Assembly (NCBI RefSeq): GCF_014697075.1
Contig: NZ_JACJRE010000007.1
Span: 147,807 to 211,806, forward strand
Origin: Tolypothrix sp. FACHB-123
GTDB lineage: Bacteria > Cyanobacteriota > Cyanobacteriia > Cyanobacteriales > Nostocaceae
Direction of reading: 5' to 3'
Length of the DNA stretch: 64,000 nt
The notes under the pieces were generated by a model that searched no databases, was not told the DNA's origin, and saw only the letters and a list, made by a program, of their open reading frames with translations. Numbering within the stretch: the first letter of the stretch is position 1; every line of letters starts with the position of its first letter. This document shows, one piece after another, positions 30,212-40,175 of the stretch. A program made the translations under genes and the position numbers.

Positions 30212-30525
30212 ATCCGTCCACAAGTACCTGTTTCGTTGAGACGGAATGTAACAAGCCAGGCAGTAGGATATTTTTCCCGCGCTTTTTTGTCAGCAACATC
30301 CTCATCACGATCAATAAAATAATCACCACTGTTGGGTTCAATTAAAATAAACCAATTGTAATGTTCATCTATTAATTGCGGACAAACTCGCTCAAAAATA
30401 ATCCGAGCTTTTTCCCCACGAGCATTTTTTTCTGCTTCTCGCCTAGCTAATTCTTCTGGTGGAATTTGAAATTCTGGAAAAATCCTACCTTGGTGACGAT
30501 GGCGAACAGGCTTTGTTTTGGTCAT
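30208..30525 (-). CDS. Small hypothetical protein coupled to the aspartic protease
   Basis: This 105-residue, highly charged protein starts MTKTKPVRHRHQGRIFPEFQ. It has a central helix-rich EELARREAEKNARGEKARI and an acidic middle (NSGDYFIDRDEDVADKKARE). No membrane segment is present. Its stop overlaps the protease start by four bases, which predicts translational coupling. I recognise no domain. Such small two-gene pairs with a DTG protease recur in cyanobacteria and may be toxin-antitoxin-like, but that is a guess. Confidence 0.7.
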   Translation of the reverse strand: MTKTKPVRHRHQGRIFPEFQIPPEELARREAEKNARGEKARIIFERVCPQLIDEHYNWFILIEPNSGDYFIDRDEDVADKKAREKYPTAWLVTFRLNETGTCGRI

Positions 30526-30674
30526 ATTTACCTTATTTAATTTCCAGGCTGTTATTTATTTTATCTATTCCCACTTCAGAATTTGTAATAACAACAAAAA
30601 ACGATAGAGTAATTAATACTCTACCGCTTGAATTTTTAAATTTGAGTTTTATCCCAAATCGGAAATTTTAAATC

Positions 30675-33143
30675 TTACTCAACGCCTTGAGATAACAATT
30701 CGCGGCGCTGTTGTGAACTGACTTGAACGTTACCGTTTTCATCAACGTCAACCAGCGCTGTATCGCCATCTTTAATGCGACCAGAGAGAATCTCTTCAGC
30801 CAAGCTATCTTCTAACAGGCGCATAATTGCACGGCGTAATGGTCTTGCGCCGTAGCTGGGGCTGTAGCCTTCTTGAATCAGGCGGTCTTTGAAGCGATCG
30901 GTGACTTCTAAGGTGATACCTTTTTCGGTCAGGCGACCAAATACTTCTTTGAGCATGATTTCGGCAATTTGGGTAACCTCGGCTTTGCTCAACTGACGGA
31001 AGACGATAATTTCATCTAGACGGTTGAGGAACTCAGGACGGAAGTATTGCTTCAGTTCTTCGTTCACCAAGGAGCGAATGCGGTTGTACTGAGATTCACT
31101 GACATCATCAGCAAACTCGAAGCCGATACCGCCGCCGCCTTTTTCAATTACCTTAGAACCGATGTTAGATGTCAAAATCAGCAAGGTATTCTTAAAGTCA
31201 ACGGTGCGACCTTTTGCATCGGTTAAGCGACCGTCTTCTAAAATTTGCAGCAGCATGTTAAAGACATCGGGGTGGGCTTTTTCGATTTCATCGAATAGCA
31301 CCACAGTGTAAGGACGACGCCTTACAGCTTCAGTTAGCTGACCACCTTCGTTGTAGCCAACGTAACCTGGAGGCGAACCGATCAGTTTGCTGACGGTGTG
31401 ACGCTCCATGTATTCGGACATATCCAAGCGGATCATGGCTTCTTCGGAACCGAAGAAGTAAGAAGCCAAGGATTTTGCCAATTCGGTTTTACCAACACCA
31501 GTGGGGCCTGAGAAGACAAAGCTGGCGATTGGTCGATTGGGATTCTTCAAACCGACACGAGCGCGGCGAATTGCGCGGGAAACGGCCTTGACAGCATCTT
31601 CTTGACCAATGAGACGCTGATGTAAGGTGTCTTCCATGTGCAACAGCTTCTCGGATTCGGATTCGGTGAGCTTGTTCACCGGAACGCCAGTCCAGGAGGC
31701 GACGATGTGGGCGATGTCTTCTTCTGTAACGACGGGTTCTAAACCTTCGTTACCAGAAGCATTGGTTTTGCTTTGAGCGATCGCCCGGATTTCGGCTTTG
31801 ATTTCCATTTCGCGATCGCGCAATTCTCCAGCTCGGTCAAAGTCTTGGGAGCGAACTGCATCATCTTTTTCTTTTAAGATTTGGCGCAGTTCTTTGTCTA
31901 ACTCTTTAGCTGCGGGTGGTAGCTGGGAGTTAATCAACCGGACTCTGGAACCTGCTTCATCGATTAAGTCGATGGCTTTGTCTGGGAGGTAGCGATCGCT
32001 AATATAACGATCTGATAATTTCGCCGCCGCTACTAAAGCTTCATCGGAGATTTTCAGCTTGTGGTGTTGTTCGTAGCGATCGCGCAGACCGTACAGAATC
32101 TCAATTGTTTCGTCAACTGAGGGTTCGCCCACCATGACTGGTTGGAAGCGTCGTTCTAAGGCTGCATCGCGCTCGATGTGTTTGCGGTATTCATCGAGGG
32201 TTGTTGCGCCAATGCACTGCAATTCACCTCTAGCCAAGGCTGGTTTGAGGATATTTGCGGCGTCGATTGCGCCTTCTGCTGCACCTGCACCAATCAGGGT
32301 GTGTACTTCGTCAATCACGAGAATGACGTTACCCGCCTGACGAATTTCGTCCATGATTTTCTTCAGGCGTTCTTCAAATTCACCCCGGTACTTGGTACCT
32401 GCTACCAGCAAGCCGATATCCAGAGTGACTACGCGCTTATCTTCCAGGATGTCGGGGACATCTTTGTTGGCTATGCGGCTCGCTAGACCTTCAGCGATCG
32501 CAGTTTTACCAACCCCTGGTTCGCCGATCAGCACTGGGTTATTTTTTGTCCGGCGTCCCAAAATCTGAATAACTCGCTCGATTTCTTTGGCGCGTCCCAC
32601 CACAGGATCGAGTTTGTTGTCCGTTGCCATTTGGGTCAGGTTTGAGCCAAATTCATCCAAAGTTGGGGTTTTGGTACGGCTGGATGAGCCACCCGGCGAA
32701 ACTTCCGCTGTTTCTCCCAACATCCGAATGACTTGGGTTCTCACCTTAGATAGATCCACGCCGAGGTTTTCTAGCACCCTAGCTGCTACACCTTCCCCTT
32801 CCCGGATCAGGCCCAACAGGAGATGCTCGGTGCCAATGTAGTTATGGCCTAATTGGCGCGCTTCTTCTAAGGATAGTTCCAGAACTCGCTTTGCCCTTGG
32901 TGTAAAAGGAATTTCCACCGCGACAAAGCCTGAACCCCGGCCTATGATTTTTTCTACCTCAATTCGGGCATCTTTGAGATTGACGCCCATTGATTTCAGC
33001 ACCTTGGCCGCCACTCCCGTCCCTTCACCAATCAGACCCAGGAGGATCTGCTCAGTGCCGACGAAATTGTGGCCTAAACGGCGGGCCTCTTCTTGGGCCA
33101 GCATGATTACTTTAATAGCTTTTTCTGTGAAGCGTTCAAACAT
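30675..33143 (-). CDS. clpC: ATP-dependent Clp protease ATP-binding subunit ClpC
   Basis: This 822-residue HSP100 unfoldase feeds substrates to ClpP peptidase. I chose the ATG at 33143 because ClpC proteins begin [20 protein letters not shown]; the frame extends 16 codons upstream without support. Two N-terminal Clp repeats (about 1-145) precede AAA-1 (GEPGVGKTA, Walker B ILVIDEVH), a UVR-type middle domain (about 420-455) and AAA-2 ([24 protein letters not shown]). The C-terminal D2 small domain ends normally. It is a single-gene unit with about 490 bp upstream. Confidence 0.98.
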   Translation of the reverse strand: MFERFTEKAIKVIMLAQEEARRLGHNFVGTEQILLGLIGEGTGVAAKVLKSMGVNLKDARIEVEKIIGRGSGFVAVEIPFTPRAKRVLELSLEEARQLGHNYIGTEHLLLGLIREGEGVAARVLENLGVDLSKVRTQVIRMLGETAEVSPGGSSSRTKTPTLDEFGSNLTQMATDNKLDPVVGRAKEIERVIQILGRRTKNNPVLIGEPGVGKTAIAEGLASRIANKDVPDILEDKRVVTLDIGLLVAGTKYRGEFEERLKKIMDEIRQAGNVILVIDEVHTLIGAGAAEGAIDAANILKPALARGELQCIGATTLDEYRKHIERDAALERRFQPVMVGEPSVDETIEILYGLRDRYEQHHKLKISDEALVAAAKLSDRYISDRYLPDKAIDLIDEAGSRVRLINSQLPPAAKELDKELRQILKEKDDAVRSQDFDRAGELRDREMEIKAEIRAIAQSKTNASGNEGLEPVVTEEDIAHIVASWTGVPVNKLTESESEKLLHMEDTLHQRLIGQEDAVKAVSRAIRRARVGLKNPNRPIASFVFSGPTGVGKTELAKSLASYFFGSEEAMIRLDMSEYMERHTVSKLIGSPPGYVGYNEGGQLTEAVRRRPYTVVLFDEIEKAHPDVFNMLLQILEDGRLTDAKGRTVDFKNTLLILTSNIGSKVIEKGGGGIGFEFADDVSESQYNRIRSLVNEELKQYFRPEFLNRLDEIIVFRQLSKAEVTQIAEIMLKEVFGRLTEKGITLEVTDRFKDRLIQEGYSPSYGARPLRRAIMRLLEDSLAEEILSGRIKDGDTALVDVDENGNVQVSSQQRRELLSQGVE

Positions 33144-33633
33144 GGCATTTTTCCCATCACCTGCGTCGTGCCGGTACGCTGATTTTAGCACAGGCTAAGG
33201 CTTAGGATATCTGTATCAAAAAATCAAGACATCCTAGAGATATCACCCAATTTGATGGTGTAATTCCCGAATATTTACTACTTTTGTGTGGCTGTTGTAC
33301 TGAGGAGAACAAGATGACCAGCGTTTTTAGCGATAATTACCCACAAAAAAACACTGGAAGTCTGTTTTTCAACCACTTCCAAACATTTATTCTTATCACA
33401 TATAGATAGCAAAGTCAAGAATTATGAATATTTTATTTGTTTTTTAAATTTAAAATCTTAAAAAAATAAATAATACTCATGAAAATTCTTTAAAGAAAAT
33501 GTGTTTTTTTGATAAAGATGGCTTGAAGGGGAGTATGGGACAAGAAATTTTAGATTTTGGATTTTAGATTTTGGATTCTAATCTAAAATCTAAAATCTAA
33601 AATCCAAAATTGTTTCCAATGCCCAATGCCCAA
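33144..33633. other. clpC upstream region with STRR hairpin
   Basis: This 490 bp contains the clpC promoter region and, next to rimI, a long inverted repeat of ATTTTAGATTTTGG-type heptamers at 33547-33610 followed by CCCAATG heptamers at 33618-33633. No gene is visible in the rest, which is AT-rich. Confidence 0.6.
33547..33633. repeat. CTAAAAT heptamer STRR forming a long hairpin
   Basis: ATTTTAGATTTTGGATTTTA is followed by its near-complement CTAAAATCTAAAATCTAAAA and CCAAAAT, giving a stem of about 25 bp. CCAATGCCCAATGCCCAAT follows. This is a heterocystous-cyanobacterial STRR cluster downstream of rimI. Confidence 0.8.
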
Positions 33634-34185
33634 TTAAGAAAATCCCAATTGCCAAGCGGATTTAGAAAGGCGATCGCTCACCATCATCTCCAATTCCTGT
33701 AAAGCGGTTTGAAATTCGGGTTGTTGGAGATCGCCACGCCACAGAATTAAAGCGTCTTCGCCATTATCTTGATAGTACCGCCGCCGTCTGCCAGCTGTTT
33801 TGAAGCCAAATTTTTGATATAAAGATATAGCCGCTAAATTGGAAGCCCTAACTTCGAGAGTGGCTCGCTCCAAACCGCGATCGCTAGCTGTCTTGAGGAG
33901 GGAATAGAGTAAAGCTTGTCCCAAACCTTGATAGTGATATTGGGGATGTACTGCCAAAATTGTAATGTGGGCTTCTTCTAAAATTGACCAAAAACAACCC
34001 ATGCCTAGCAACTTCAAGCTAGAGACTGGGGAAAATAACCCAAGCAAATCGCTGTTAGGGCTATCCATCTCTCGTTGATAGCCCTCTAATGTCCAAAGTC
34101 CGCCAAAACAGGCTTTATCTAGTTCTAGCACTGCACTCAGATCCTCTGATGTCAGTGGTTGAAGTTTTAAGTCTAATAAGATCAC
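33634..34185 (-). CDS. rimI: Ribosomal-protein-alanine N-acetyltransferase RimI
   Basis: This GNAT-family acetyltransferase of about 183 residues should transfer acetyl from acetyl-CoA to the N-terminus of a ribosomal protein. Recognisable parts are LELDKACFGGLWTLEGYQRE, the acetyl-CoA loop YHYQGLGQALL (family Q/RxxGxG/A), and the family's LEVRASNLAAISLYQKFGF. I prefer the GTG at 34185 (MILLDLKLQPLTSEDL); another GTG at 34239 would add 18 residues. It is divergent from lysA, with about 90 bp between. Confidence 0.85.
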   Translation of the reverse strand: MILLDLKLQPLTSEDLSAVLELDKACFGGLWTLEGYQREMDSPNSDLLGLFSPVSSLKLLGMGCFWSILEEAHITILAVHPQYHYQGLGQALLYSLLKTASDRGLERATLEVRASNLAAISLYQKFGFKTAGRRRRYYQDNGEDALILWRGDLQQPEFQTALQELEMMVSDRLSKSAWQLGFS

Positions 34186-34277
34186 ATTTATTTGAATAAG
34201 ATTACAAACCCTTTGTAAACTGGGAATCGGGAGACTCACTCACGCCCATAATTTGAACAAGGACAACTCTTATAGTT

Positions 34278-35663
34278 ATGGTATCGACTCACCCTATTGG
34301 GGTTCAACATGCTGGTAGTCAGTATTTACCTTTAAGGCGTAACACTTCGCCCAATCAAGAACTCCTTCCCTTGACGGCTAGAGTAAATAATCACGGCTGC
34401 TTGGAAATTGGTGGGTGTGATATCACAACCCTGGTGCAGCAGTTTGGTTCGCCTTTATATATTTTAGATGAAGAAACCCTACGTTTGGCTTGTCAGCAAT
34501 ACCGGGATGGTTTCAAGCAATATTATCAAGGAGAATCTCAAGTACTTTATGCTTCTAAAGCTTGGAATTGTCTAGCAATTTGCGCGATTGTCGCGGCTGA
34601 AGGGTTAGGCATTGATGTCGTATCTGGGGGAGAATTATACACCGCCCTGACAGCAGGGATGAACCCGGAAAAAATCTACCTCCACGGTAATAATAAATCT
34701 CGCTCGGAGTTAACTTTAGCTATTGAATCTGGTGCCACTATTGTGGTGGATAACTGGTATGAGTTAAAGACTTTAGTGGAATTAGCCGACTCTGGGCCAA
34801 TCCGCATTATGTTGCGATTGACACCAGGTATCGAGTGTCATACTCACGAATATATTCGTACAGGACACTTAGACAGTAAATTTGGTTTCGATCCCAACGA
34901 TTTAGATGCAGTTTTTACCTTTGTCAGTCAGCACACTTCAGCTTTGAACTGTGTAGGTTTGCACGCTCATATTGGTTCGCAAATTTTTGAGCGTCAACCC
35001 CATCAGGACTTAGCTGCTGTGATGGTGCAGTGGTTGCAAGATGCAGCTAAGTATGGTTTAAATGTGACAGAGTTAAATATCGGTGGTGGTTTAGGAATCC
35101 GGTACGTAGAATCGGACGATCCTCCCAGCATTGATGAATGGGTGAAAGCAATTTGTGAAGTAGTGCAAACAGCTTGTCTAGAAGCAAATTTACCTTTACC
35201 TAAGTTATTATGTGAACCAGGGCGATCGCTAGTTGCCACAGCTTGCGTCACGGCTTACACTATTGGTTCAGTAAAAGTTGTTCCCGATATTCGCACCTAC
35301 GTGGCGGTTGATGGCGGTATGTCGGATAATCCCCGACCAATTACCTATCAGTCACAATACCGAGCTGTAGTAGCTAATAAAATGTCTGCTCCCTTAACAG
35401 AAACTGTCACAATTGCTGGTAAGCATTGTGAATCCGGGGATATTTTGATTAAAAATGCCCAACTACCTAAAACTGAACCAGGAGATATTCTCGTAGTTAT
35501 GGGAACAGGTGCTTACAATTACAGTATGGCATCTAACTACAATCGCTTGTCCAGACCGGCAGCAGTTGTGGTAGCAAACGGCGAAGCAAATTTGTTTTTG
35601 CAGCGCGAAACATATCAAGACTTGATCAGACAAGATTGCCTACCAGAAAGACTGAAGAAATAG
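34278..35663 (+). CDS. lysA: Diaminopimelate decarboxylase
   Basis: This 461-residue PLP enzyme converts meso-diaminopimelate to lysine. It has the alanine-racemase-like barrel with PLP lysine in VLYASKAWN (about residue 95), HIGSQIF and the glycine-rich INIGGGLGI phosphate-binding segment, EPGRSLVA, and the substrate motif CESGD near the C-terminus. The N-terminal extension of about 40 residues is usual in cyanobacteria. It leads the lysA-cdaA-uppS gene string, conserved in cyanobacteria, in which uppS also serves wall synthesis. Confidence 0.97.
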   Translation: MVSTHPIGVQHAGSQYLPLRRNTSPNQELLPLTARVNNHGCLEIGGCDITTLVQQFGSPLYILDEETLRLACQQYRDGFKQYYQGESQVLYASKAWNCLAICAIVAAEGLGIDVVSGGELYTALTAGMNPEKIYLHGNNKSRSELTLAIESGATIVVDNWYELKTLVELADSGPIRIMLRLTPGIECHTHEYIRTGHLDSKFGFDPNDLDAVFTFVSQHTSALNCVGLHAHIGSQIFERQPHQDLAAVMVQWLQDAAKYGLNVTELNIGGGLGIRYVESDDPPSIDEWVKAICEVVQTACLEANLPLPKLLCEPGRSLVATACVTAYTIGSVKVVPDIRTYVAVDGGMSDNPRPITYQSQYRAVVANKMSAPLTETVTIAGKHCESGDILIKNAQLPKTEPGDILVVMGTGAYNYSMASNYNRLSRPAAVVVANGEANLFLQRETYQDLIRQDCLPERLKK

Positions 35664-35764
35664 TCTAAAATCTAAAATCTAAAATCCAAAGTCTAAAGTC
35701 CAAAGTCCAAAGTCTAAGGTCTATTACCTAAAGTCCAGAGTTGATATTGATTAACTCTTGACTT
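35664..35764. repeat. CTAAAAT/CCAAAGT heptamer STRR between lysA and cdaA
   Basis: Runs of TCTAAAA, TCCAAAG and TCTAAAG heptamers fill about 35663-35715. This inserts between the stop of lysA and cdaA, so the two may be cotranscribed through the repeat. Confidence 0.75.
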
Positions 35765-35827
35765 TTGACTATTGGCTCTGGACTATTAACTCACTGTATT
35801 TCGAGGCAAAATAGTAATCCAGATGTC

Positions 35828-36751
35828 ATGAGAGATTGGTGGAAGCAATGGCTGACAAACCTGGGATGGTCGCAGTCCTTGCTGCTTGGGACTCTGGATA
35901 TTTTCTTCGTATTGGCGCTGACATATATGATCCTGGTTATTATTAGTGAGCGCCGTACACTATGGATGGTACGGGGATTTATTATTTTGATGTTAGCTTC
36001 AGCACTCAGTAATAAGTTGGGGCTACCATTATTAAATTTCGTTTTAGAAAAATTAGTAATTGGCTGCGCAGTGGCAATGGCAGTTGCTCTTCAGTCAGAA
36101 TTCCGGCGATTTTTAGAACAATTAGGTCGTGGGGAATTTCGCCAGTTGTTTCAACCATCAAGTTTGGCAATACCTAAATCCGATAGTGTAATTGATGAAA
36201 TTGTTGATGCGGTCAAGGAACTGTCAAAAAATCGGATTGGCGCTTTATTAATTTTAGAAACAAAAGGCCCCATTGATGAACGAGATTTTTCTGTCCCAGG
36301 AGTAAGGCTAAATGCTGAGGTGACTAAAGAATTAATCCAAACAATATTTCAACCAAAAACTTTGTTACATGATGGGGCAACTTTAATACGTGGCTCACGG
36401 ATTGTTGCATCGGGTATAATTTTACCACTTTCGGGACGCACAGCCTCGCGCCAGTTGGGCACACGCCATCGGGCAGCGATGGGAATTACTGAGCGTGTCG
36501 AAAATTGCATCTGTGTCGTTGTATCAGAAGAAACTGGTTCTATATCGTTAGCGGAGCGGGGAATTCTCAATAGACCGCTGACGATTAGGAAACTAAAAGA
36601 GTCTCTAGAAGCTCTTTTATCCCCAACGGTAGATCGGGAAGCTGTAGCTCCTGGTTTGTTAAGCTTGGGTCGTCAGATTAGTACTAAGGCATTAGCACTA
36701 GTTTCACGGTTATTCGGATTACCATCGACCGCGTCTCGAGATAAAAAATGA
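35828..36751 (+). CDS. cdaA: Diadenylate cyclase CdaA
   Basis: This 307-residue membrane protein makes cyclic di-AMP from two ATP. The start at 35828 ([20 protein letters not shown]) is preferred over the upstream frame. Two to three hydrophobic segments occupy about residues 20-95. The DisA_N catalytic domain follows, with the DGATLIRG motif (DGA) and [12 protein letters not shown] (RHR), both intact. C-di-AMP controls potassium transport and osmotic balance; the KefB-type gene in this window may be a target, as inference. Its TGA overlaps the ATG of uppS by four bases. Confidence 0.95.
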   Translation: MRDWWKQWLTNLGWSQSLLLGTLDIFFVLALTYMILVIISERRTLWMVRGFIILMLASALSNKLGLPLLNFVLEKLVIGCAVAMAVALQSEFRRFLEQLGRGEFRQLFQPSSLAIPKSDSVIDEIVDAVKELSKNRIGALLILETKGPIDERDFSVPGVRLNAEVTKELIQTIFQPKTLLHDGATLIRGSRIVASGIILPLSGRTASRQLGTRHRAAMGITERVENCICVVVSEETGSISLAERGILNRPLTIRKLKESLEALLSPTVDREAVAPGLLSLGRQISTKALALVSRLFGLPSTASRDKK

Positions 36752-37497
36752 CAGCACAACAAACTCAATTACAAGATTTGCCCCCTGGCTTAAAACGAGA
36801 ACTTTTGCCCAAGCACGTTGCGGTGATTATGGATGGCAATGGTCGATGGGCTAAACGTCAAGGTCTACCCCGAATTATGGGTCATAAACGGGGAGTAGAT
36901 GCGCTGAAGGATTTACTTCGTTGTTGCAAAGATTGGGGAATTCAGGCGTTAACAGCTTATGCTTTTTCAACAGAAAACTGGAAAAGACCCCAGGAAGAAG
37001 TTGATTTTTTGATGACTTTATTCCAAAGAGTTTTACGCCAAGAATTGCGAGAAATGGTAGAGGAGAATGTGCAAATTCAATTTGTGGGCAATTTGAATGC
37101 GCTACCGCGATCGCTCCAAGAAGAAATTTCCCGTTCAATGGCAGAAACTAAGGACAATCGCAGCATCCGGTTTACAGTTGCTACCAACTATGGCGGCAGA
37201 CAAGAAATCTTACAGGCTTGTCGCGCGATCGCTCAAAAAGTCCAGCAAGGTCTGCTACAACCTGATGAAATTGATGAAGCCGTATTTGAACGTCATCTAT
37301 ATACCGCTGGGATTGCTGACCCCGATTTATTAATCCGCACTAGCGGCGAAATGCGCCTATCTAATTTTCTCCTCTGGCAAATGGCTTATGGGGAAATGTA
37401 CATTACTGATACTTTATGGCCTGATTTTGACCGCGTTGAGTTTTCTCGTGCCTTGTTTGCTTACCAGCAACGGGAACGGAGGTATGGGGGTGTATAG
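36748..37497 (+). CDS. uppS: Undecaprenyl diphosphate synthase (isoprenyl transferase)
   Basis: This 249-residue cis-prenyltransferase builds the lipid carrier for peptidoglycan and polysaccharide export. Diagnostic motifs are [17 protein letters not shown] (catalytic Asp), [22 protein letters not shown] and the C-terminal [19 protein letters not shown]. Length is normal. It starts inside the cdaA stop (ATGA), so translation of the two is probably coupled. The 3' side is an 18-mer tandem repeat. Confidence 0.97.
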   Translation: MTAQQTQLQDLPPGLKRELLPKHVAVIMDGNGRWAKRQGLPRIMGHKRGVDALKDLLRCCKDWGIQALTAYAFSTENWKRPQEEVDFLMTLFQRVLRQELREMVEENVQIQFVGNLNALPRSLQEEISRSMAETKDNRSIRFTVATNYGGRQEILQACRAIAQKVQQGLLQPDEIDEAVFERHLYTAGIADPDLLIRTSGEMRLSNFLLWQMAYGEMYITDTLWPDFDRVEFSRALFAYQQRERRYGGV

Positions 37498-37506
37498 GGA
37501 TTGGGT

Positions 37507-37584
37507 ATGAGGGAGATAGGGAGGATGAGGGAGATAGGGAGGATGAGGGAGATAGGGAGGATGAGGGAGATAGGGAGGATGAGG
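37507..37584. repeat. 18-bp tandem repeat, four copies
   Basis: Four exact copies of ATGAGGGAGATAGGGAGG occur at 37507-37578, plus a partial ATGAGG. It lies just beyond the uppS stop. Exact identity points to recent expansion. Confidence 0.9.
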
Positions 37585-37591
37585 AACTATT

Positions 37592-37636
37592 AACCAATGC
37601 CCAATGCCCAATGCCCAATGCCCAATGCCCAATTTA
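37592..37636. repeat. CCCAATG heptamer repeats
   Basis: Five to six head-to-tail copies of CCCAATG (AATGCCCAATGCCC...) directly abut the stop of the DUF3143 gene. Confidence 0.85.
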
Positions 37637-37906
37637 TGGACCAGAAAAAACTGCCTGTTCGATATCTTCCCGACTGAGAGAATATTTAAAAGCGCGTTGG
37701 ATATCTTGGCGATTTTCTCCCGCTTCGATGTAGCGCACTGTTAGTTGCTCGACATCAAGACAGAGGTCAGCTTGCCAATTAGGCCGTTGTAGATGCCAAC
37801 AATGTAACTCAGTTTCATCTTGTTTACAGCCTTGGTCTTTGAGCCACTGCTCAATTTGCGGCAGAGTATGGTTATACAGGGGAGCATCAGGGGGAAGAAA
37901 AGCCAT
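37634..37906 (-). CDS. DUF3143 protein
   Basis: This 90-residue protein begins MAFLPPDAPLYNHTLPQIEQ at the ATG at 37906; the frame extends upstream into the J-domain gene but that start is unlikely. It contains WLKDQGCKQDETELHCWHL and a SREDIEQAVFSGP end, which I associate with DUF3143, a small conserved cyanobacterial family of unknown function. It lies 20 bp downstream of a J-domain gene, a pairing that suggests a J-protein partner. Confidence 0.8.
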   Translation of the reverse strand: MAFLPPDAPLYNHTLPQIEQWLKDQGCKQDETELHCWHLQRPNWQADLCLDVEQLTVRYIEAGENRQDIQRAFKYSLSREDIEQAVFSGP

Positions 37907-37926
37907 AATGAGTAAAAAATTCCAAC

Positions 37927-38460
37927 TTAATAATAATAATTTTGCATTTCCCAAAGGCTAGCTGATGGGGAATTTTGCTGGATTTGCTGTTGAGTAATGG
38001 GATTTTGTGGTGTAAGTTGTGTTTGAAAAGCAGCTTCACCCCGCGTTAAACCAATTGCGATCGCGAGTATCAAACAGCCCAAAAAAGTCAACACCAAAAT
38101 AAACAAAGCAAAAATTTCGCCGGAAGACAAAGGGCGATCGCTTGCATCAAGGTAAGCTGATTTTGACCAGTCATAAGGATTTGTGACCGGATGGTTCAAA
38201 TCAGCAGGTGCTTGAATCACGCCAAAGCGAGAATAGCCAATTTTCAGGTCGTAACTTAACCTGCGTTCTGGGTTGCTCAAGGTAGCGTAGGCTTCGTTGA
38301 GTTGTTGAAATTTAGCAGTGGCGAGATTAGCAGGTAAATGGGTAGTATCAGGATGATAACGTTTACTTAATTCTCGGTAAGCACGACGGATGTCGATTAC
38401 TGATGCTGAAGGATGCAGTCCTAACAGGGTGTAATAAGTCGGTTCACTGCGTTGTGCCAT
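37927..38460 (-). CDS. J-domain protein, membrane-anchored
   Basis: This roughly 177-residue DnaJ-like co-chaperone has an N-terminal J domain (YYTLLGLHPSASVIDIRRAY) with the HPD motif intact in RYHPDTT. A single transmembrane segment (IFALFILVLTFLGCLILAIAIGL) sits at about residues 112-134, and a Gln/Pro-rich tail follows. No zinc finger or C-terminal substrate domain is present, so it is a type III J protein recruiting DnaK to the membrane. I chose the ATG at 38460; a GTG at 38493 would add 11 residues. Confidence 0.9.
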   Translation of the reverse strand: MAQRSEPTYYTLLGLHPSASVIDIRRAYRELSKRYHPDTTHLPANLATAKFQQLNEAYATLSNPERRLSYDLKIGYSRFGVIQAPADLNHPVTNPYDWSKSAYLDASDRPLSSGEIFALFILVLTFLGCLILAIAIGLTRGEAAFQTQLTPQNPITQQQIQQNSPSASLWEMQNYYY

Positions 38461-38535
38461 TACCCCATGATGATTCACGGCTGATTGAGTCACCTTGCGA
38501 TCGAGTTTTTTCTAATATTGTAAACCTCAACTTCT

Positions 38536-38934
38536 ATGAAAATCTTTATCTCATCTATTGCAATTCTTGGACTAGGGATAACTTTGTTGTCGATAGATAA
38601 CAATAATCTTGTAGTTGCACAATCTGCTACTAGCGAGGAATTTATTGCTAGGGGTACAGAGCCATTTTGGAGTATTAATGTCAGCAAACGCGGTATTGTC
38701 TATACTTCACCAGATAAGCCAAAACAAACCTTTCCCTATGTCACACCTTTAAAAGCTGATGGTCGGACGGAAAACTTGGTGCGGGTATATCGATTGTCAG
38801 GTAAAGGCAATAATTTATTAATTATCAAGCAAGTTGATAATTGTAGCGACGGGATGTCAGATAAAAAATATGCTTATTCAGCAACAGCTATTCTCGGTAA
38901 TCGAGTTTTAGATGGCTGTGCTGAGAAGAAATAG
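38536..38934 (+). CDS. Exported COG3650-like protein
   Basis: This 132-residue exported protein has a signal peptide (MKIFISSIAILGLGITLLS...). The mature part carries FIARGTEPFWSINV, the signature of a family of small periplasmic or lipoprotein-like proteins (COG3650). Two Cys in the C-terminal half (DNCSDGMSD and DGCAEKK) may form a disulfide. No enzymatic role is known. It is divergent from the J-domain gene. Confidence 0.75.
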   Translation: MKIFISSIAILGLGITLLSIDNNNLVVAQSATSEEFIARGTEPFWSINVSKRGIVYTSPDKPKQTFPYVTPLKADGRTENLVRVYRLSGKGNNLLIIKQVDNCSDGMSDKKYAYSATAILGNRVLDGCAEKK

Positions 38935-39187
38935 CCACAAATGCTCAGAACCTATTTTCTCTGTGTCCTCTGTCTTGAAAAGTTCTGTTCGTCGAAGACG
39001 TTGGCGTAAAGCCCTTCGGGCATAGCTTCGCTTACCGCGCAGCGTCTCCCCTTGGGAGAAGCCATCGCCGGAAGCAGGCGCTCAGACTTTTCTCTGTGTC
39101 TCTGTGGTTAAATCAAATATTTTTCCACCGCAGAGGGCGCTGAGACGCAGAGAAAAATAGATGTTTTGCGCTATGCAATCAAATTAT
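38935..39187. repeat. Palindromic repeat cluster
   Basis: The gap holds a hairpin-rich repeat at about 38985-39080 (GCGTAAAGCCCTTCGGGCATAGCTT; CTCCCCTTGGGAGAAGCC) flanked by TCTCTGTGTCTCTGTGG-type sequences. It belongs to the family of dispersed palindromic repeats also seen at 1938-1990. Confidence 0.7.
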
Positions 39188-39916
39188 TTACCGAGGAAAA
39201 ATCAATGGTTCATTGGGTGCTATATTCACTTGATAGCTGGGTGCGGTTAAAAACTTGGTATTAATTACTTGTTTGTAAGTTTCTAAATCGCTTTGCCAGT
39301 TGCCAATTATTTGAATTAAATCATTTAGACGCTGGTTTAAGTCTTCTTGCGCTACTTGATGGCTAAAATTGGCAGAAAATAAAATTGCTGGTAGTAAAGT
39401 TTTATCCGGCAATTGTAATCCAACTTCATTAATATCCAAGAATAGTTGCGTTTCTTGCAAGGTGTAAATAAACCTTAGCCCAGCTTGTACAGGCGCTGTC
39501 CCAAACTCTTGCCAAGGCCCTTGTTTCAGCAAGTTGCCAAAAATGTAGTTACGCGGTGTGTTATTGTTTTGGTCAAACATAACGTAACCCCGGAAATTCA
39601 AGCTAATTGCTTGATAGCTGACTTGAGTCAATGTTTCGATATACTTGCGAGCGATCGCGGGAATAGATAATTCTTGAGCTTCTTTAGTCCCGATTAACTC
39701 CGAGAAAACAACTCGGTTGACTTCTGCAACAATACTTACACCATTTTGATAGACTACCTGAGCCGCAGCATTAGTTAAGATTGGTGGACGCGCCAGTTCC
39801 CATTCATTAGGGACGATGCCGCTATATTTGAGAAAATCGGCTGTTAATACTGTAGGATTTTGTTGTTTAACTGCGATCGCTATGACAAATTCTTGAATCT
39901 CTAAATTCTGAGTCAT
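39188..39916 (-). CDS. Conserved cyanobacterial hypothetical protein
   Basis: This 242-residue soluble protein starts MTQNLEIQEFVIAIAVKQQN. It contains FLKYSGIVPNEWELARPP and ends SYQVNIAPNEPLIFPR. No catalytic motif, signal peptide or membrane segment is visible, and no neighbour gives a clue. I do not know its role. The composition and codon use look like the rest of the genome. Confidence 0.8.
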   Translation of the reverse strand: MTQNLEIQEFVIAIAVKQQNPTVLTADFLKYSGIVPNEWELARPPILTNAAAQVVYQNGVSIVAEVNRVVFSELIGTKEAQELSIPAIARKYIETLTQVSYQAISLNFRGYVMFDQNNNTPRNYIFGNLLKQGPWQEFGTAPVQAGLRFIYTLQETQLFLDINEVGLQLPDKTLLPAILFSANFSHQVAQEDLNQRLNDLIQIIGNWQSDLETYKQVINTKFLTAPSYQVNIAPNEPLIFPR

Positions 39917-40175
39917 ATAGTTTTAATTATTGGTTACTGTGATTACACGATAGGCTGGTATAATAACTTAATTTTTATATGATTTCAATGAATAAAACCA
40001 AATTAATATAGGGAATTTTTTCTATTCTAGATTAATCAATAGTTAAAATATCATGTAGCGCTTTGTACTTAAACTGAGTGAGATTGGAGTTCAACAAAAG
40101 GTATGGTCAATAGTCCAGAATTTTTTGACCATTGACCATTGACCATTAACTACGAATCTATGCAATAGCATAAAA

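Noticed and set aside
37403-37632. Minus-strand SLSPSS/PHPPYL repeat frames
   Set aside because: These are translations of the 18 bp tandem repeat and the heptamers after uppS.
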